Of a stretch of DNA of 64,000 bases, positions 52,581 through 63,955 are shown piece by piece (positions within the stretch are counted from its first letter, which is position 1; every line of letters starts with the position of its first letter). The translations under genes were made by a program, and so were the position numbers. The DNA lies in the NCBI RefSeq assembly GCF_051020765.1, contig NW_027469226.1, forward strand, positions 186,001 through 250,000, written 5' to 3'. The notes below the pieces were generated by a model, which saw nothing but the letters and a program-made list of their open reading frames with translations, made no database searches and had not been told where the DNA came from. This stretch comes from Lasioglossum baleicum. Its lineage: Eukaryota > Arthropoda > Insecta > Hymenoptera > Halictidae.

Positions 52581-53210
52581 AGGGATGCATCCTCTCGCAC
52601 GTGTTTTTACTCGACTAGCCTGCGGGATGCATCCTCTCGCACGTGTTTTTACTCGTCTAGCCTGCGGGATGCATCCTCCCGCACGTGTTTTTACTCGACT
52701 AGCCTCCGGGATGCATCCTCTCGCACGTGTTTTTACTCGACTAGCCTGCGGGATGCATCCTCTCGCACGTGTTTTTACTCGTCTAGCCTGCGGGATGCAT
52801 CCTCCCGCACGTGTTTTTACTCGACTAGCCTCCGGGATGCATCCTCTCGCACGTGTTTTTACTCGACTAGCCTGCGGGGAGCATCCTCTCGCACGTGTTT
52901 TTACTCGACTAGCCTCCGGGATGCATCCTCTCGCACGTGTTTTTACTCGACTAGCCTGCGGGATGCATCCTCTCGCACGTGTTTTTACTCGACTAGCCTG
53001 CGGGATGCATCCTCTCGCACGTGTTTTCACTCGACTAGCCTGCGGGGTGCATCCTCTCGCACGTGTTTTTACTCGACTAGTCTGCGGGATGCATCCTCCC
53101 GCACGTGTTTTTACTCGACTAGCCTGCGGGGTGCATCCTCTCGCACGTGTTTTTACTCGACTAGCCTGCGTGATGCATCCTCTCGCACGTGTTTTTACTC
53201 GACTAGCCTG
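52581..53210 (+). repeat. 630-bp duplication, copy 1
   Basis: Fifteen monomers starting at a CTGAGGG variant base (52,581) and repeated directly at 53,211. They hold two GTCTAG/CCTCCGGG pairs, a GGGGAGC monomer and a GCGTGATG monomer in order. Confidence 0.87.
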
Positions 53211-53840
53211 AGGGATGCATCCTCTCGCACGTGTTTTTACTCGACTAGCCTGCGGGATGCATCCTCTCGCACGTGTTTTTACTCGTCTAGCCTGCGGGAT
53301 GCATCCTCCCGCACGTGTTTTTACTCGACTAGCCTCCGGGATGCATCCTCTCGCACGTGTTTTTACTCGACTAGCCTGCGGGATGCATCCTCTCGCACGT
53401 GTTTTTACTCGTCTAGCCTGCGGGATGCATCCTCCCGCACGTGTTCTTACTCGACTAGCCTCCGGGATGCATCCTCTCGCACGTGTTTTTACTCGACTAG
53501 CCTGCGGGGAGCATCCTCTCGCACGTGTTTTTACTCGACTAGCCTCCGGGATGCATCCTCTCGCACGTGTTTTTACTCGACTAGCCTGCGGGATGCATCC
53601 TCTCGCACGTGTTTTTACTCGACTAGCCTGCGGGATGCATCCTCTCGCACGTGTTTTCACTCGACTAGCCTGCGGGGTGCATCCTCTCGCACGTGTTTTT
53701 ACTCGACTAGTCTGCGGGATGCATCCTCCCGCACGTGTTTTTACTCGACTAGCCTGCGGGGTGCATCCTCTCGCACGTGTTTTTACTCGACTAGCCTGCG
53801 TGATGCATCCTCTCGCACGTGTTTTTACTCGACTAGCCTG
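53211..53840 (+). repeat. 630-bp duplication, copy 2
   Basis: Tandem partner of 52,581-53,210. One substitution was seen, GTGTTCTTAC at about 53,445. After 53,840 the next base is C where copy 1 has A. Confidence 0.87.
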
Positions 53841-55319
53841 CGGGATGCATCCTCTCGCACGTATTTTTACTCGACTAGCCTGCGGGATGCATCCTCTCGC
53901 ACGTGTTTTTACTCGACTAGCCTGCGGGATGCATCCTCCCACACGTGTTTTTACTCGACTAGCCTGCGGGATGCATCCTCCCGCACGTGTTTTTACTCGA
54001 CTAGCCTGCGGGATGCATCCTCTCGCACGTGTTTTTACTCGACTAGCCTGCGGGATGCATCCTCTCGCACGTGTTTTTAACCGACTAGCCTGCGGGATGC
54101 ATCCTCTCGCACGTGTTTTCACTCGACTAGCCTGCGGGATGCCTCCTCGCACGTGTTTTCACTCGACTAGCCTGCGGGGTGCATCCTCTCGCACGTGTTT
54201 TCACTCGACTAGTCTGCGGGATGCATCCTCCCGCACGTGTTTTCACTCGACTAGCCTGCGGTGTGCATCCTCTCGCACGTGTTTTTACTCGACTAGTCTG
54301 CGGGATGCATCCTCCCGCACGTGTTTTTACTCGACTAGTCTGCGGGATGCATCCTCCCGCACGTGTTTTCACTCGACTAGCCTGCGGGGTGCATCCTCTC
54401 GCACGTGTTTTTACTCGACTAGTCTGCGGGATGCATCCTCCCGCACGTGTTTTTACTCGACTAGCCTGCGGGGTGCATCCTCTCGCACGTGTTTTTACTC
54501 GACTAGCCTGCGTGATGCATCCTCTCGCACGTGTTTTTACTCGACTAGCCTGCGGGATGCATCCTCTCGCACGTATTTTTACTCGACTAGCCTGCGGGAT
54601 GCATCCTCTCGCACGTGTTTTTACTCGACTAGCCTGCGGGATGCATCCTCTCGCACGTGTTTTTACTCGACTAGCCTGCGGGATGCATCCTCCCGCACGT
54701 GTTTTTACTCGACTAGCCTGCGGGATGCATCCACTCGCACGTGTTTTTACTCGACTAGCCTGCGGGATGCATCCTCTCGCACGTGTTTTCACTCGACTAG
54801 CCTGCGGGATGCAGCCTCTCGCACGTGTTTTCACTCGACTAGCCTGCGGGATGCATCCTCTCGCACGTGTTTTCACTCGACTAGCCTGCGGGATGCATCC
54901 TCTCGCACGTGTTTTCACTCGACTAGCCTGCGGGATGCCTCCTCTCGCACGTGTTTTCACTCGACTAGCCTGCGGGATGCCTCCTCTCGCACGTGTTTTC
55001 ACTCGACTAGCCTGCGGGGTGCATCCTCTCGCACGTGTTTTTACTCGACTAGTCTGCGGGATGCATCCTCCCGCACGTGTTTTCACTCGACTAGCCTGCG
55101 GGATGCATCCTCTCGCACGTGTTTTTACTCGACTAGCCTGCGTGATGCATCCTCTCGCACGTGTTTTTACTCGACTAGCCTGCGGGATGCATCCTCCCGC
55201 ACGTGTTTTCACTCGACTAGCCTGCGGGATGCCTCCTCTCGCACGTGTTTTCACTCGACTAGCCTGCGGGGTGCCTCCTCTCGCACGTGTTTTTACTCGA
55301 CTAGCCTGCGGGATGCATC

Positions 55320-58090
55320 CTCTCGCACGTGTTTTCACTCGACTAGCCTGCGGAATGCATCCTCTCGCACGTGTTTTCACTCGACTAGCCTGCGGGATGC
55401 CTCCTCTCGCACGTGTTTTCACTCGACTAGCCTGCGGGGTGCATCCTCCCGCACGTGTTTTTACTCGACTAGCCTGCTGGAAGCACCCTCTCGCACGTGT
55501 TTTTACTCGACTAGCCTGCGGGATGCATCCTCTCGCACGTGTTTTTACTCGACTAGCCTGCGGGATGCATCCTCTCGCACGTGTTTTCACTCGACTAGCC
55601 TGCGGGATGCATCCTCTCGCACGTGTTTTTACTCGACTAGCCTGCGGGATGCATCCTCTCGCACGTGTTTTCACTCGACTAGCCTGCGGGATGCATCCTC
55701 TCGCACGTGTTTTCACTCGACTAGCCTGCGGGATGCATCCTCTCGCACGTGTTTTCACTCGACTAGCCTGCGGGATGCATCCTCCCGCACGTGTTTTCAC
55801 TCGACTAGCCTGCGGGATGCATCCTCTCGCACGTGTTTTCACTCGACTAGCCTGCGGGATGCATCCTCTCGCACGTGTTTTCACTCGACTAGCCTGCGGG
55901 ATGCCTCCTCTCGCACGTGTTTTCACTCGACTAGCCTGCGGGATGCCTCCTCTCGCACGTGTTTTTACTCGACTAGCCTGCGGGATGCATCCTCTCGCAC
56001 GTGTTTTCACTCGACTAGCCTGCGGGATGCCTCCTCTCGCACGTGTTTTCACTCGACTAGCCTGCGGGGTGCATCCTCCCGCACGTGTTTTTACTCGACT
56101 AGCCTGCGGGAAGCACCCTCTCGCACGTGTTTTTACTCGACTAGCCTGCGGGATGCATCCTCTCGCACGTGTTTTTACTCGACTAGCCTGCGGGATGCAT
56201 CCTCTCGCACGTGTTTTTACTCGACTAGCCTGCGGGGAGCATCCTCTCGCACGTGTTTTCACTCGACTAGCCTGCGGGATGCATCCTCTCGCACGTGTTT
56301 TCACTCGACTAGCCTGCGGGATGCATCCTCTCGCACGTGTTTTCACTCGACTAGCCTGCGGGATGCATCCTCTCGCACGTGTTTTCACTCGACTAGCCTG
56401 CGGAATGCATCCTCTCGCACGTGTTTTCACTCGACTAGCCTGCGGGATGCCTCCTCTCGCACGTGTTTTCACTCGACTAGCCTGCGGGATGCCTCCTCTC
56501 GCACGTGTTTTTACTCGACTAGCCTGCGGGATGCATCCTCTCGCACGTGTTTTCACTCGACTAGCCTGCGGGGTGCATCCTCTCGCACGTGTTTTTACTC
56601 GACTAGTCTGCGGGATGCATCCTCCCGCACGTGTTTTTACTCGACTAGCCTGCGGGATGCATCCTCTCGCACGTGTTTTTACTCGACTAGTCTGCGGGAT
56701 GCATCCTCCCGCACGTGTTTTTACTCGACTAGTCTGCGGGATGCATCCTCCCGCACGTGTTTTCACTCGACTAGCCTGCGGGGTGCATCCTCTCGCACGT
56801 GTTTTTACTCGACTAGTCTGCGGGATGCATCCTCCCGCACGTGTTTTTACTCGACTAGCCTGCGGGATGCATCCTCTCGCACGTGTTTTTACTCGACTAG
56901 CCTGCGTGATGCATCCTCTCGCACGTGTTTTTACTCGACTAGCCTGCGGGATGCATCCTCTCGCACGTATTTTTACTCGACTAGCCTGCGGGATGCATCC
57001 TCTCGCACGTGTTTTTACTCGACTAGCCTGCGGGATGCATCCTCTCGCACGTGTTTTTACTCGACTAGCCTGCGGGATGCATCCTCCCGCACGTGTTTTT
57101 ACTCGACTAGCCTGCGGGATGCATCCTCTCGCACGTGTTTTTACTCGACTAGCCTGCGGGATGCATCCTCTCGCACGTGTTTTCACTCGACTAGCCTGCG
57201 GGATGCATCCTCTCGCACGTGTTTTCACTCGACTAGCCTGCGGGATGCATCCTCTCGCACGTGTTTTCACTCGACTAGCCTGCGGGATGCATCCTCTCGC
57301 ACGTGTTTTCACTCGACTAGCCTGCGGGATGCATCCTCTCGCACGTGTTTTCACTCGACTAGCCTGCGGGATGCATCCTCTCGCACGTGTTTTCACTCGA
57401 CTAGCCTGCGGGATGCATCCTCTCGCACGTGTTTTCACTCGACTAGCCTGCGGGATGCCTCCTCTCGCACGTGTTTTCACTCGACTAGCCTGCGGGATGC
57501 CTCCTCTCGCACGTGTTTTTACTCGACTAGCCTGCGGGATGCATCCTCTCGCACGTGTTTTCACTCGACTAGCCTGCGGAATGCATCCTCTCGCACGTGT
57601 TTTCACTCGACTAGCCTGCGGGATGCCTCCTCTCGCACGTGTTTTCACTCGACTAGCCTGCGGGGTGCATCCTCCCGCACGTGTTTTTACTCGACTAGCC
57701 TGCTGGAAGCACCCTCTCGCACGTGTTTTTACTCGACTAGCCTGCGGGATGCATCCTCTCGCACGTGTTTTTACTCGACTAGCCTGCGGGATGCATCCTC
57801 TCGCACGTGTTTTCACTCGACTAGCCTGCGGGATGCATCCTCTCGCACGTGTTTTCACTCGACTAGCCTGCGGGATGCATCCTCTCGCACGTGTTTTCAC
57901 TCGACTAGCCTGCGGGATGCATCCTCTCGCACGTGTTTTCACTCGACTAGCCTGCGGGATGCATCCTCTCGCACGTGTTTTCACTCGACTAGCCTGCGGG
58001 ATGCATCCTCTCGCACGTGTTTTCACTCGACTAGCCTGCGGGATGCATCCTCTCGCACGTGTTTTCACTCGACTAGCCTGCGGGATGCCT
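55320..58090 (+). repeat. Two blocks at 2,226-bp offset (edges approximate)
   Basis: The rare GCTGGAAGCACC state occurs at 55,475 and 57,701, 53 monomers apart, each preceded by GCGGAATG and GATGCCTCC monomers and followed by runs of the T27>C type. A third example lies at 51,025. The run after the second copy is seven identical monomers (57,810-58,062); the first copy's run is interrupted by single variants. Confidence 0.72.
57163..57455 (+). repeat. Run of 7 identical T27>C monomers
   Basis: GTGTTTTCAC recurs at 42-bp steps from about 57,180 to 57,432 with no other change, and ends, as in the 51-kb run, in GATGCCTCC monomers. A similar seven-monomer run lies at 57,793-58,085. Confidence 0.85.
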
Positions 58091-58503
58091 CCTCTCGCAC
58101 GTGTTTTCACTCGACTAGCCTGCGGGATGCCTCCTCTCGCACGTGTTTTTACTCGACTAGCCTGCGGGATGCATCCTCTCGCACGTGTTTTCACTCGACT
58201 AGCCTGCGGGGAGCATCCTCTCGCACGTGTTTTCACTCGACTAGCCTGCGGGATGCCTCCTCTCGCACGTGTTTTCACTCGACTAGCCTGCGGGATGCAT
58301 CCTCTCGCACGTGTTTTCACTCGACTAGCCTGCGGGATGCATCCTCTCGCACGTGTTTTCACTCGACTAGCCTGCGGGATGCATCCTCTCGCACGTGTTT
58401 TCACTCGACTAGCCTGCGGGATGCCTCCTCTCGCACGTGTTTTCACTCGACTAGCCTGCGGGATGCCTCCTCTCGCACGTGTTTTTACTCGACTAGCCTG
58501 CGG

Positions 58504-61229
58504 GATGCATCCTCTCGCACGTGTTTTCACTCGACTAGCCTGCGGAATGCATCCTCTCGCACGTGTTTTCACTCGACTAGCCTGCGGGATGCCTCCTCTC
58601 GCACGTGTTTTCACTTGACTAGCCTGCGGGGTGCATCCTCCCGCACGTGTTTTTACTCGACTAGCCTGCGGGAAGCACCCTCTCGCACGTGTTTTTACTC
58701 GACTAGCCTGCGGGATGCATCCTCTCGCACGTGTTTTTACTCGACTAGCCTGCGGGATGCATCCTCCCGCACGTGTTTTTACTCGACTAGCCTGCGGGAT
58801 GCATCCTCCCGCACGTGTTTTTACTCGACTAGCCTGCGGGATGCATCCTCTCGCACGTGTTTTTACTCGACTAGCCTGCGGGATGCATCCTCTCGCACGT
58901 GTTTTTAACCGACTAGCCTGCGGGATGCATCCTCTCGCACGTGTTTTCACTCGACTAGCCTGCGGGATGCCTCCTCGCACGTGTTTTCACTCGACTAGCC
59001 TGCGGGGTGCATCCTCTCGCACGTGTTTTCACTCGACTAGTCTGCGGGATGCATCCTCCCGCACGTGTTTTCACTCGACTAGCCTGCGGGGTGCATCCTC
59101 TCGCACGTGTTTTTACTCGACTAGTCTGCGGGATGCATCCTCCCGCACGTGTTTTTACTCGACTAGTCTGCGGGATGCATCCTCCCGCACGTGTTTTCAC
59201 TCGACTAGCCTGCGGGGTGCATCCTCTCGCACGTGTTTTTACTCGACTAGTCTGCGGGATGCATCCTCCCGCACGTGTTTTTACTCGACTAGCCTGCGGG
59301 GTGCATCCTCTCGCACGTGTTTTTACTCGACTAGTCTGCGTGATGCATCCTCTCGCACGTGTTTTTACTCGACTAGCCTGCGGGATGCATCCCCTCGCAC
59401 GTATTTTTACTCGACTAGCCTGCGGGATGCATCCTCTCGCACGTGTTTTTACTCGACTAGCCTGCGGGATGCATCCTCTCGCACGTGTTTTTACTCGACT
59501 AGCCTGCGGGATGCATCCTCCCGCACGTGTTTTTACTCGACTAGCCTGCGGGATGCATCCTCTCGCACGTGTTTTTACTCGACTAGCCTGCGGGATGCAT
59601 CCTCTCGCACGTGTTTTCACTCGACTAGCCTGCGGGATGCATCCTCTCGCACGTGTTTTCACTCGACTAGCCTGCGGGATGCATCCTCTCGCACGTGTTT
59701 TCACTCGACTAGCCTGCGGGATGCATCCTCTCGCACGTGTTTTCACTCGACTAGCCTGCGGGATGCCTCCTCTCGCACGTGTTTTCACTCGACTAGCCTG
59801 CGGGATGCCTCCTCTCGCACGTGTTTTCACTCGACTAGCCTGCGGGGTGCATCCTCTCGCACGTGTTTTTACTCGACTAGTCCGCGGGATGCATCCTCCC
59901 GCACGTGTTTTCACTCGACTAGCCTGCGGGATGCATCCTCTCGCACGTGTTTTTACTCGACTAGTCTGCGGGATGCATCCTCCCGCACATATTTTTACTC
60001 GACTAGCCTGCGGGATGCATCCTCTCGCACGTGTTTTTAACCGACTAGCCTGCGGGATGCATCCTCTCGCACGTGTTTTCACTCGACTAGCCTGCGGGAT
60101 GCCTCCTCGCACGTGTTTTCACTCGACTAGCCTGCGGGGTGCATCCTCTCGCACGTGTTTTCACTCGACTAGTCTGCGAGATGCATCCTCCCGCACGTGT
60201 TTTCACTCGACTAGCCTGCGGGGTGCATCCTCTCGCACGTGTTTTTACTCGACTAGTCTGCGGGATGCATCCTCCCGCACGTGTTTTTACTCGACTAGTC
60301 TGCGGGATGCATCCTCCCGCACGTGTTTTCACTCGACTAGCCTGCGGGGTGCATCCTCTCGCACGTGTTTTTACTCGACTAGTCTGCGGGATGCATGCAC
60401 CCGCACGTGTTTTTACTCGACTAGCCTGCGGGATGCATCCTCTCGCACGTGTTTTTACTCGACTAGTCTGCGGGATGCATCCTCCCGAACGTGTTTTTAC
60501 TCGACTAGTCTGCGGGATGCATCCTCCCGCACGTGTTTTCACTCGACTAGCCTGCGGGGTGCATCCTCTCGCACGTGTTTTTACTCGACTAGTCTGCGGG
60601 ATGCATCCTCCCGCACGTGTTTTTACTCGACTAGCCTGCGGGATGCATCCTCTCGCACGTGTTTTTACTCGACTAGCCTGCGTGATGCATCCTCTCGCAC
60701 GTGTTTTTACTCGACTAGCCTGCGGGATGCATCGTCTCGCACGTATTTTTACTCGACTAGCCTGCGGGATGCATCCTCTCGCACGTGTTTTTACTCGGCT
60801 AGCCTGCGGGATGCATCCTCTCGCACGTGTTTTTACTCGACTAGCCTGCGGGATGCATCCTCCCGCACGTGTTTTTACTCGACTAGCCTGCGGGATGCAT
60901 CCTCTCGCACGTGTTTTTACTCGACTAGCCTGCGGGATGCATCCTCTCGCACGTGTTTTCACTCGACTAGCCTGCGGGATGCATCCTCTCGCACGTGTTT
61001 TCACTCGACTAGCCTGCGGGATGCCTCCTCTCGCACGTGTTTTCACTCGACTAGCCTGCGGGATGCCTCCTCTCGCACGTGTTTTCACTCGACTAGCCTG
61101 CGGGGTGCATCCTCTCGCACGTGTTTTTACTCGACTAGTCTGCGGGATGCATCCTCCCGCACGTGTTTTCACTCGACTAGCCTGCGTGATGCATCCTCTC
61201 GCACGTGTTTTTACTCGACTAGCCTGCGT
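58504..61229 (+). repeat. 2,726-bp higher-order repeat, copy A
   Basis: Sixty-five monomers including two of 40 bp (58,967 and 60,099), giving 65 x 42 minus 4. Very rare states mark it: ACTTGACTAG (58,612), AGTCCGCGGG (59,880), GCATGCACCCGC (60,395), CCCGAACG (60,487), GCATCGTCTCG (60,732) and CTCGGCTAGC (60,797). All recur 2,726 bp later. One substitution was found between copies (61,187 T versus 63,913 G). Confidence 0.92.
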
Positions 61230-63955
61230 GATGCATCCTCTCGCACGTGTTTTCACTCGACTAGCCTGCGGAATGCATCCTCTCGCACGTGTTTTCACTC
61301 GACTAGCCTGCGGGATGCCTCCTCTCGCACGTGTTTTCACTTGACTAGCCTGCGGGGTGCATCCTCCCGCACGTGTTTTTACTCGACTAGCCTGCGGGAA
61401 GCACCCTCTCGCACGTGTTTTTACTCGACTAGCCTGCGGGATGCATCCTCTCGCACGTGTTTTTACTCGACTAGCCTGCGGGATGCATCCTCCCGCACGT
61501 GTTTTTACTCGACTAGCCTGCGGGATGCATCCTCCCGCACGTGTTTTTACTCGACTAGCCTGCGGGATGCATCCTCTCGCACGTGTTTTTACTCGACTAG
61601 CCTGCGGGATGCATCCTCTCGCACGTGTTTTTAACCGACTAGCCTGCGGGATGCATCCTCTCGCACGTGTTTTCACTCGACTAGCCTGCGGGATGCCTCC
61701 TCGCACGTGTTTTCACTCGACTAGCCTGCGGGGTGCATCCTCTCGCACGTGTTTTCACTCGACTAGTCTGCGGGATGCATCCTCCCGCACGTGTTTTCAC
61801 TCGACTAGCCTGCGGGGTGCATCCTCTCGCACGTGTTTTTACTCGACTAGTCTGCGGGATGCATCCTCCCGCACGTGTTTTTACTCGACTAGTCTGCGGG
61901 ATGCATCCTCCCGCACGTGTTTTCACTCGACTAGCCTGCGGGGTGCATCCTCTCGCACGTGTTTTTACTCGACTAGTCTGCGGGATGCATCCTCCCGCAC
62001 GTGTTTTTACTCGACTAGCCTGCGGGGTGCATCCTCTCGCACGTGTTTTTACTCGACTAGTCTGCGTGATGCATCCTCTCGCACGTGTTTTTACTCGACT
62101 AGCCTGCGGGATGCATCCCCTCGCACGTATTTTTACTCGACTAGCCTGCGGGATGCATCCTCTCGCACGTGTTTTTACTCGACTAGCCTGCGGGATGCAT
62201 CCTCTCGCACGTGTTTTTACTCGACTAGCCTGCGGGATGCATCCTCCCGCACGTGTTTTTACTCGACTAGCCTGCGGGATGCATCCTCTCGCACGTGTTT
62301 TTACTCGACTAGCCTGCGGGATGCATCCTCTCGCACGTGTTTTCACTCGACTAGCCTGCGGGATGCATCCTCTCGCACGTGTTTTCACTCGACTAGCCTG
62401 CGGGATGCATCCTCTCGCACGTGTTTTCACTCGACTAGCCTGCGGGATGCATCCTCTCGCACGTGTTTTCACTCGACTAGCCTGCGGGATGCCTCCTCTC
62501 GCACGTGTTTTCACTCGACTAGCCTGCGGGATGCCTCCTCTCGCACGTGTTTTCACTCGACTAGCCTGCGGGGTGCATCCTCTCGCACGTGTTTTTACTC
62601 GACTAGTCCGCGGGATGCATCCTCCCGCACGTGTTTTCACTCGACTAGCCTGCGGGATGCATCCTCTCGCACGTGTTTTTACTCGACTAGTCTGCGGGAT
62701 GCATCCTCCCGCACATATTTTTACTCGACTAGCCTGCGGGATGCATCCTCTCGCACGTGTTTTTAACCGACTAGCCTGCGGGATGCATCCTCTCGCACGT
62801 GTTTTCACTCGACTAGCCTGCGGGATGCCTCCTCGCACGTGTTTTCACTCGACTAGCCTGCGGGGTGCATCCTCTCGCACGTGTTTTCACTCGACTAGTC
62901 TGCGAGATGCATCCTCCCGCACGTGTTTTCACTCGACTAGCCTGCGGGGTGCATCCTCTCGCACGTGTTTTTACTCGACTAGTCTGCGGGATGCATCCTC
63001 CCGCACGTGTTTTTACTCGACTAGTCTGCGGGATGCATCCTCCCGCACGTGTTTTCACTCGACTAGCCTGCGGGGTGCATCCTCTCGCACGTGTTTTTAC
63101 TCGACTAGTCTGCGGGATGCATGCACCCGCACGTGTTTTTACTCGACTAGCCTGCGGGATGCATCCTCTCGCACGTGTTTTTACTCGACTAGTCTGCGGG
63201 ATGCATCCTCCCGAACGTGTTTTTACTCGACTAGTCTGCGGGATGCATCCTCCCGCACGTGTTTTCACTCGACTAGCCTGCGGGGTGCATCCTCTCGCAC
63301 GTGTTTTTACTCGACTAGTCTGCGGGATGCATCCTCCCGCACGTGTTTTTACTCGACTAGCCTGCGGGATGCATCCTCTCGCACGTGTTTTTACTCGACT
63401 AGCCTGCGTGATGCATCCTCTCGCACGTGTTTTTACTCGACTAGCCTGCGGGATGCATCGTCTCGCACGTATTTTTACTCGACTAGCCTGCGGGATGCAT
63501 CCTCTCGCACGTGTTTTTACTCGGCTAGCCTGCGGGATGCATCCTCTCGCACGTGTTTTTACTCGACTAGCCTGCGGGATGCATCCTCCCGCACGTGTTT
63601 TTACTCGACTAGCCTGCGGGATGCATCCTCTCGCACGTGTTTTTACTCGACTAGCCTGCGGGATGCATCCTCTCGCACGTGTTTTCACTCGACTAGCCTG
63701 CGGGATGCATCCTCTCGCACGTGTTTTCACTCGACTAGCCTGCGGGATGCCTCCTCTCGCACGTGTTTTCACTCGACTAGCCTGCGGGATGCCTCCTCTC
63801 GCACGTGTTTTCACTCGACTAGCCTGCGGGGTGCATCCTCTCGCACGTGTTTTTACTCGACTAGTCTGCGGGATGCATCCTCCCGCACGTGTTTTCACTC
63901 GACTAGCCTGCGGGATGCATCCTCTCGCACGTGTTTTTACTCGACTAGCCTGCGT
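61230..63955 (+). repeat. 2,726-bp higher-order repeat, copy B
   Basis: Tandem partner of 58,504-61,229, with 40-bp monomers at 61,693 and 62,825 and all the rare states at matching offsets. Homology ends between 63,955 and 63,976, so the window closes just after the second copy. A third copy beyond the window is not excluded in general, but the first monomer after the copy already differs (T27 instead of C27). Confidence 0.92.

Larger units (their letters stand above)
2177..62860 (+). repeat. 40-bp length-variant monomers (22 sites)
   Basis: In these monomers A8>C is joined to loss of two bases from TCTC, giving ATGCCTCCTCGCACG. The ATG starts are at 2177, 3099, 4987, 6664, 8972, 10650, 12327, 14635, 15431, 19208, 26684, 29874, 31510, 32767, 35327, 37299, 47589, 54139, 58967, 60099, 61693 and 62825. 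All have T27>C monomers around them. Seventeen are followed by an AGTCTG/CCTCCCGC series, four (8972, 14635, 15431, 29874) by a GGAAGC/CACGTATT series, and 37299 has an intermediate form. Thirteen are preceded two monomers upstream by TTTTTAACCGAC or TTTTTAGCCGAC. One origin followed by copying within larger blocks explains this linkage. Confidence 0.92.

Noticed and set aside
8900..62770. TTTTTAACCGAC monomers as regulatory sites
   Set aside because: They are simple two-base variants (C29>A, T30>C) linked to the 40-bp monomer haplotype; no function can be read from the sequence.
35..63898. Dozens of long open frames that look like repeat-protein genes on both strands
   Set aside because: They follow from a 42-bp period with three stop-free frames. 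They overlap on both strands, start at arbitrary repeats, lack any promoter, splice pattern or non-repeat domain, and all three frames collect amino-acid changes. I annotate none as CDS.
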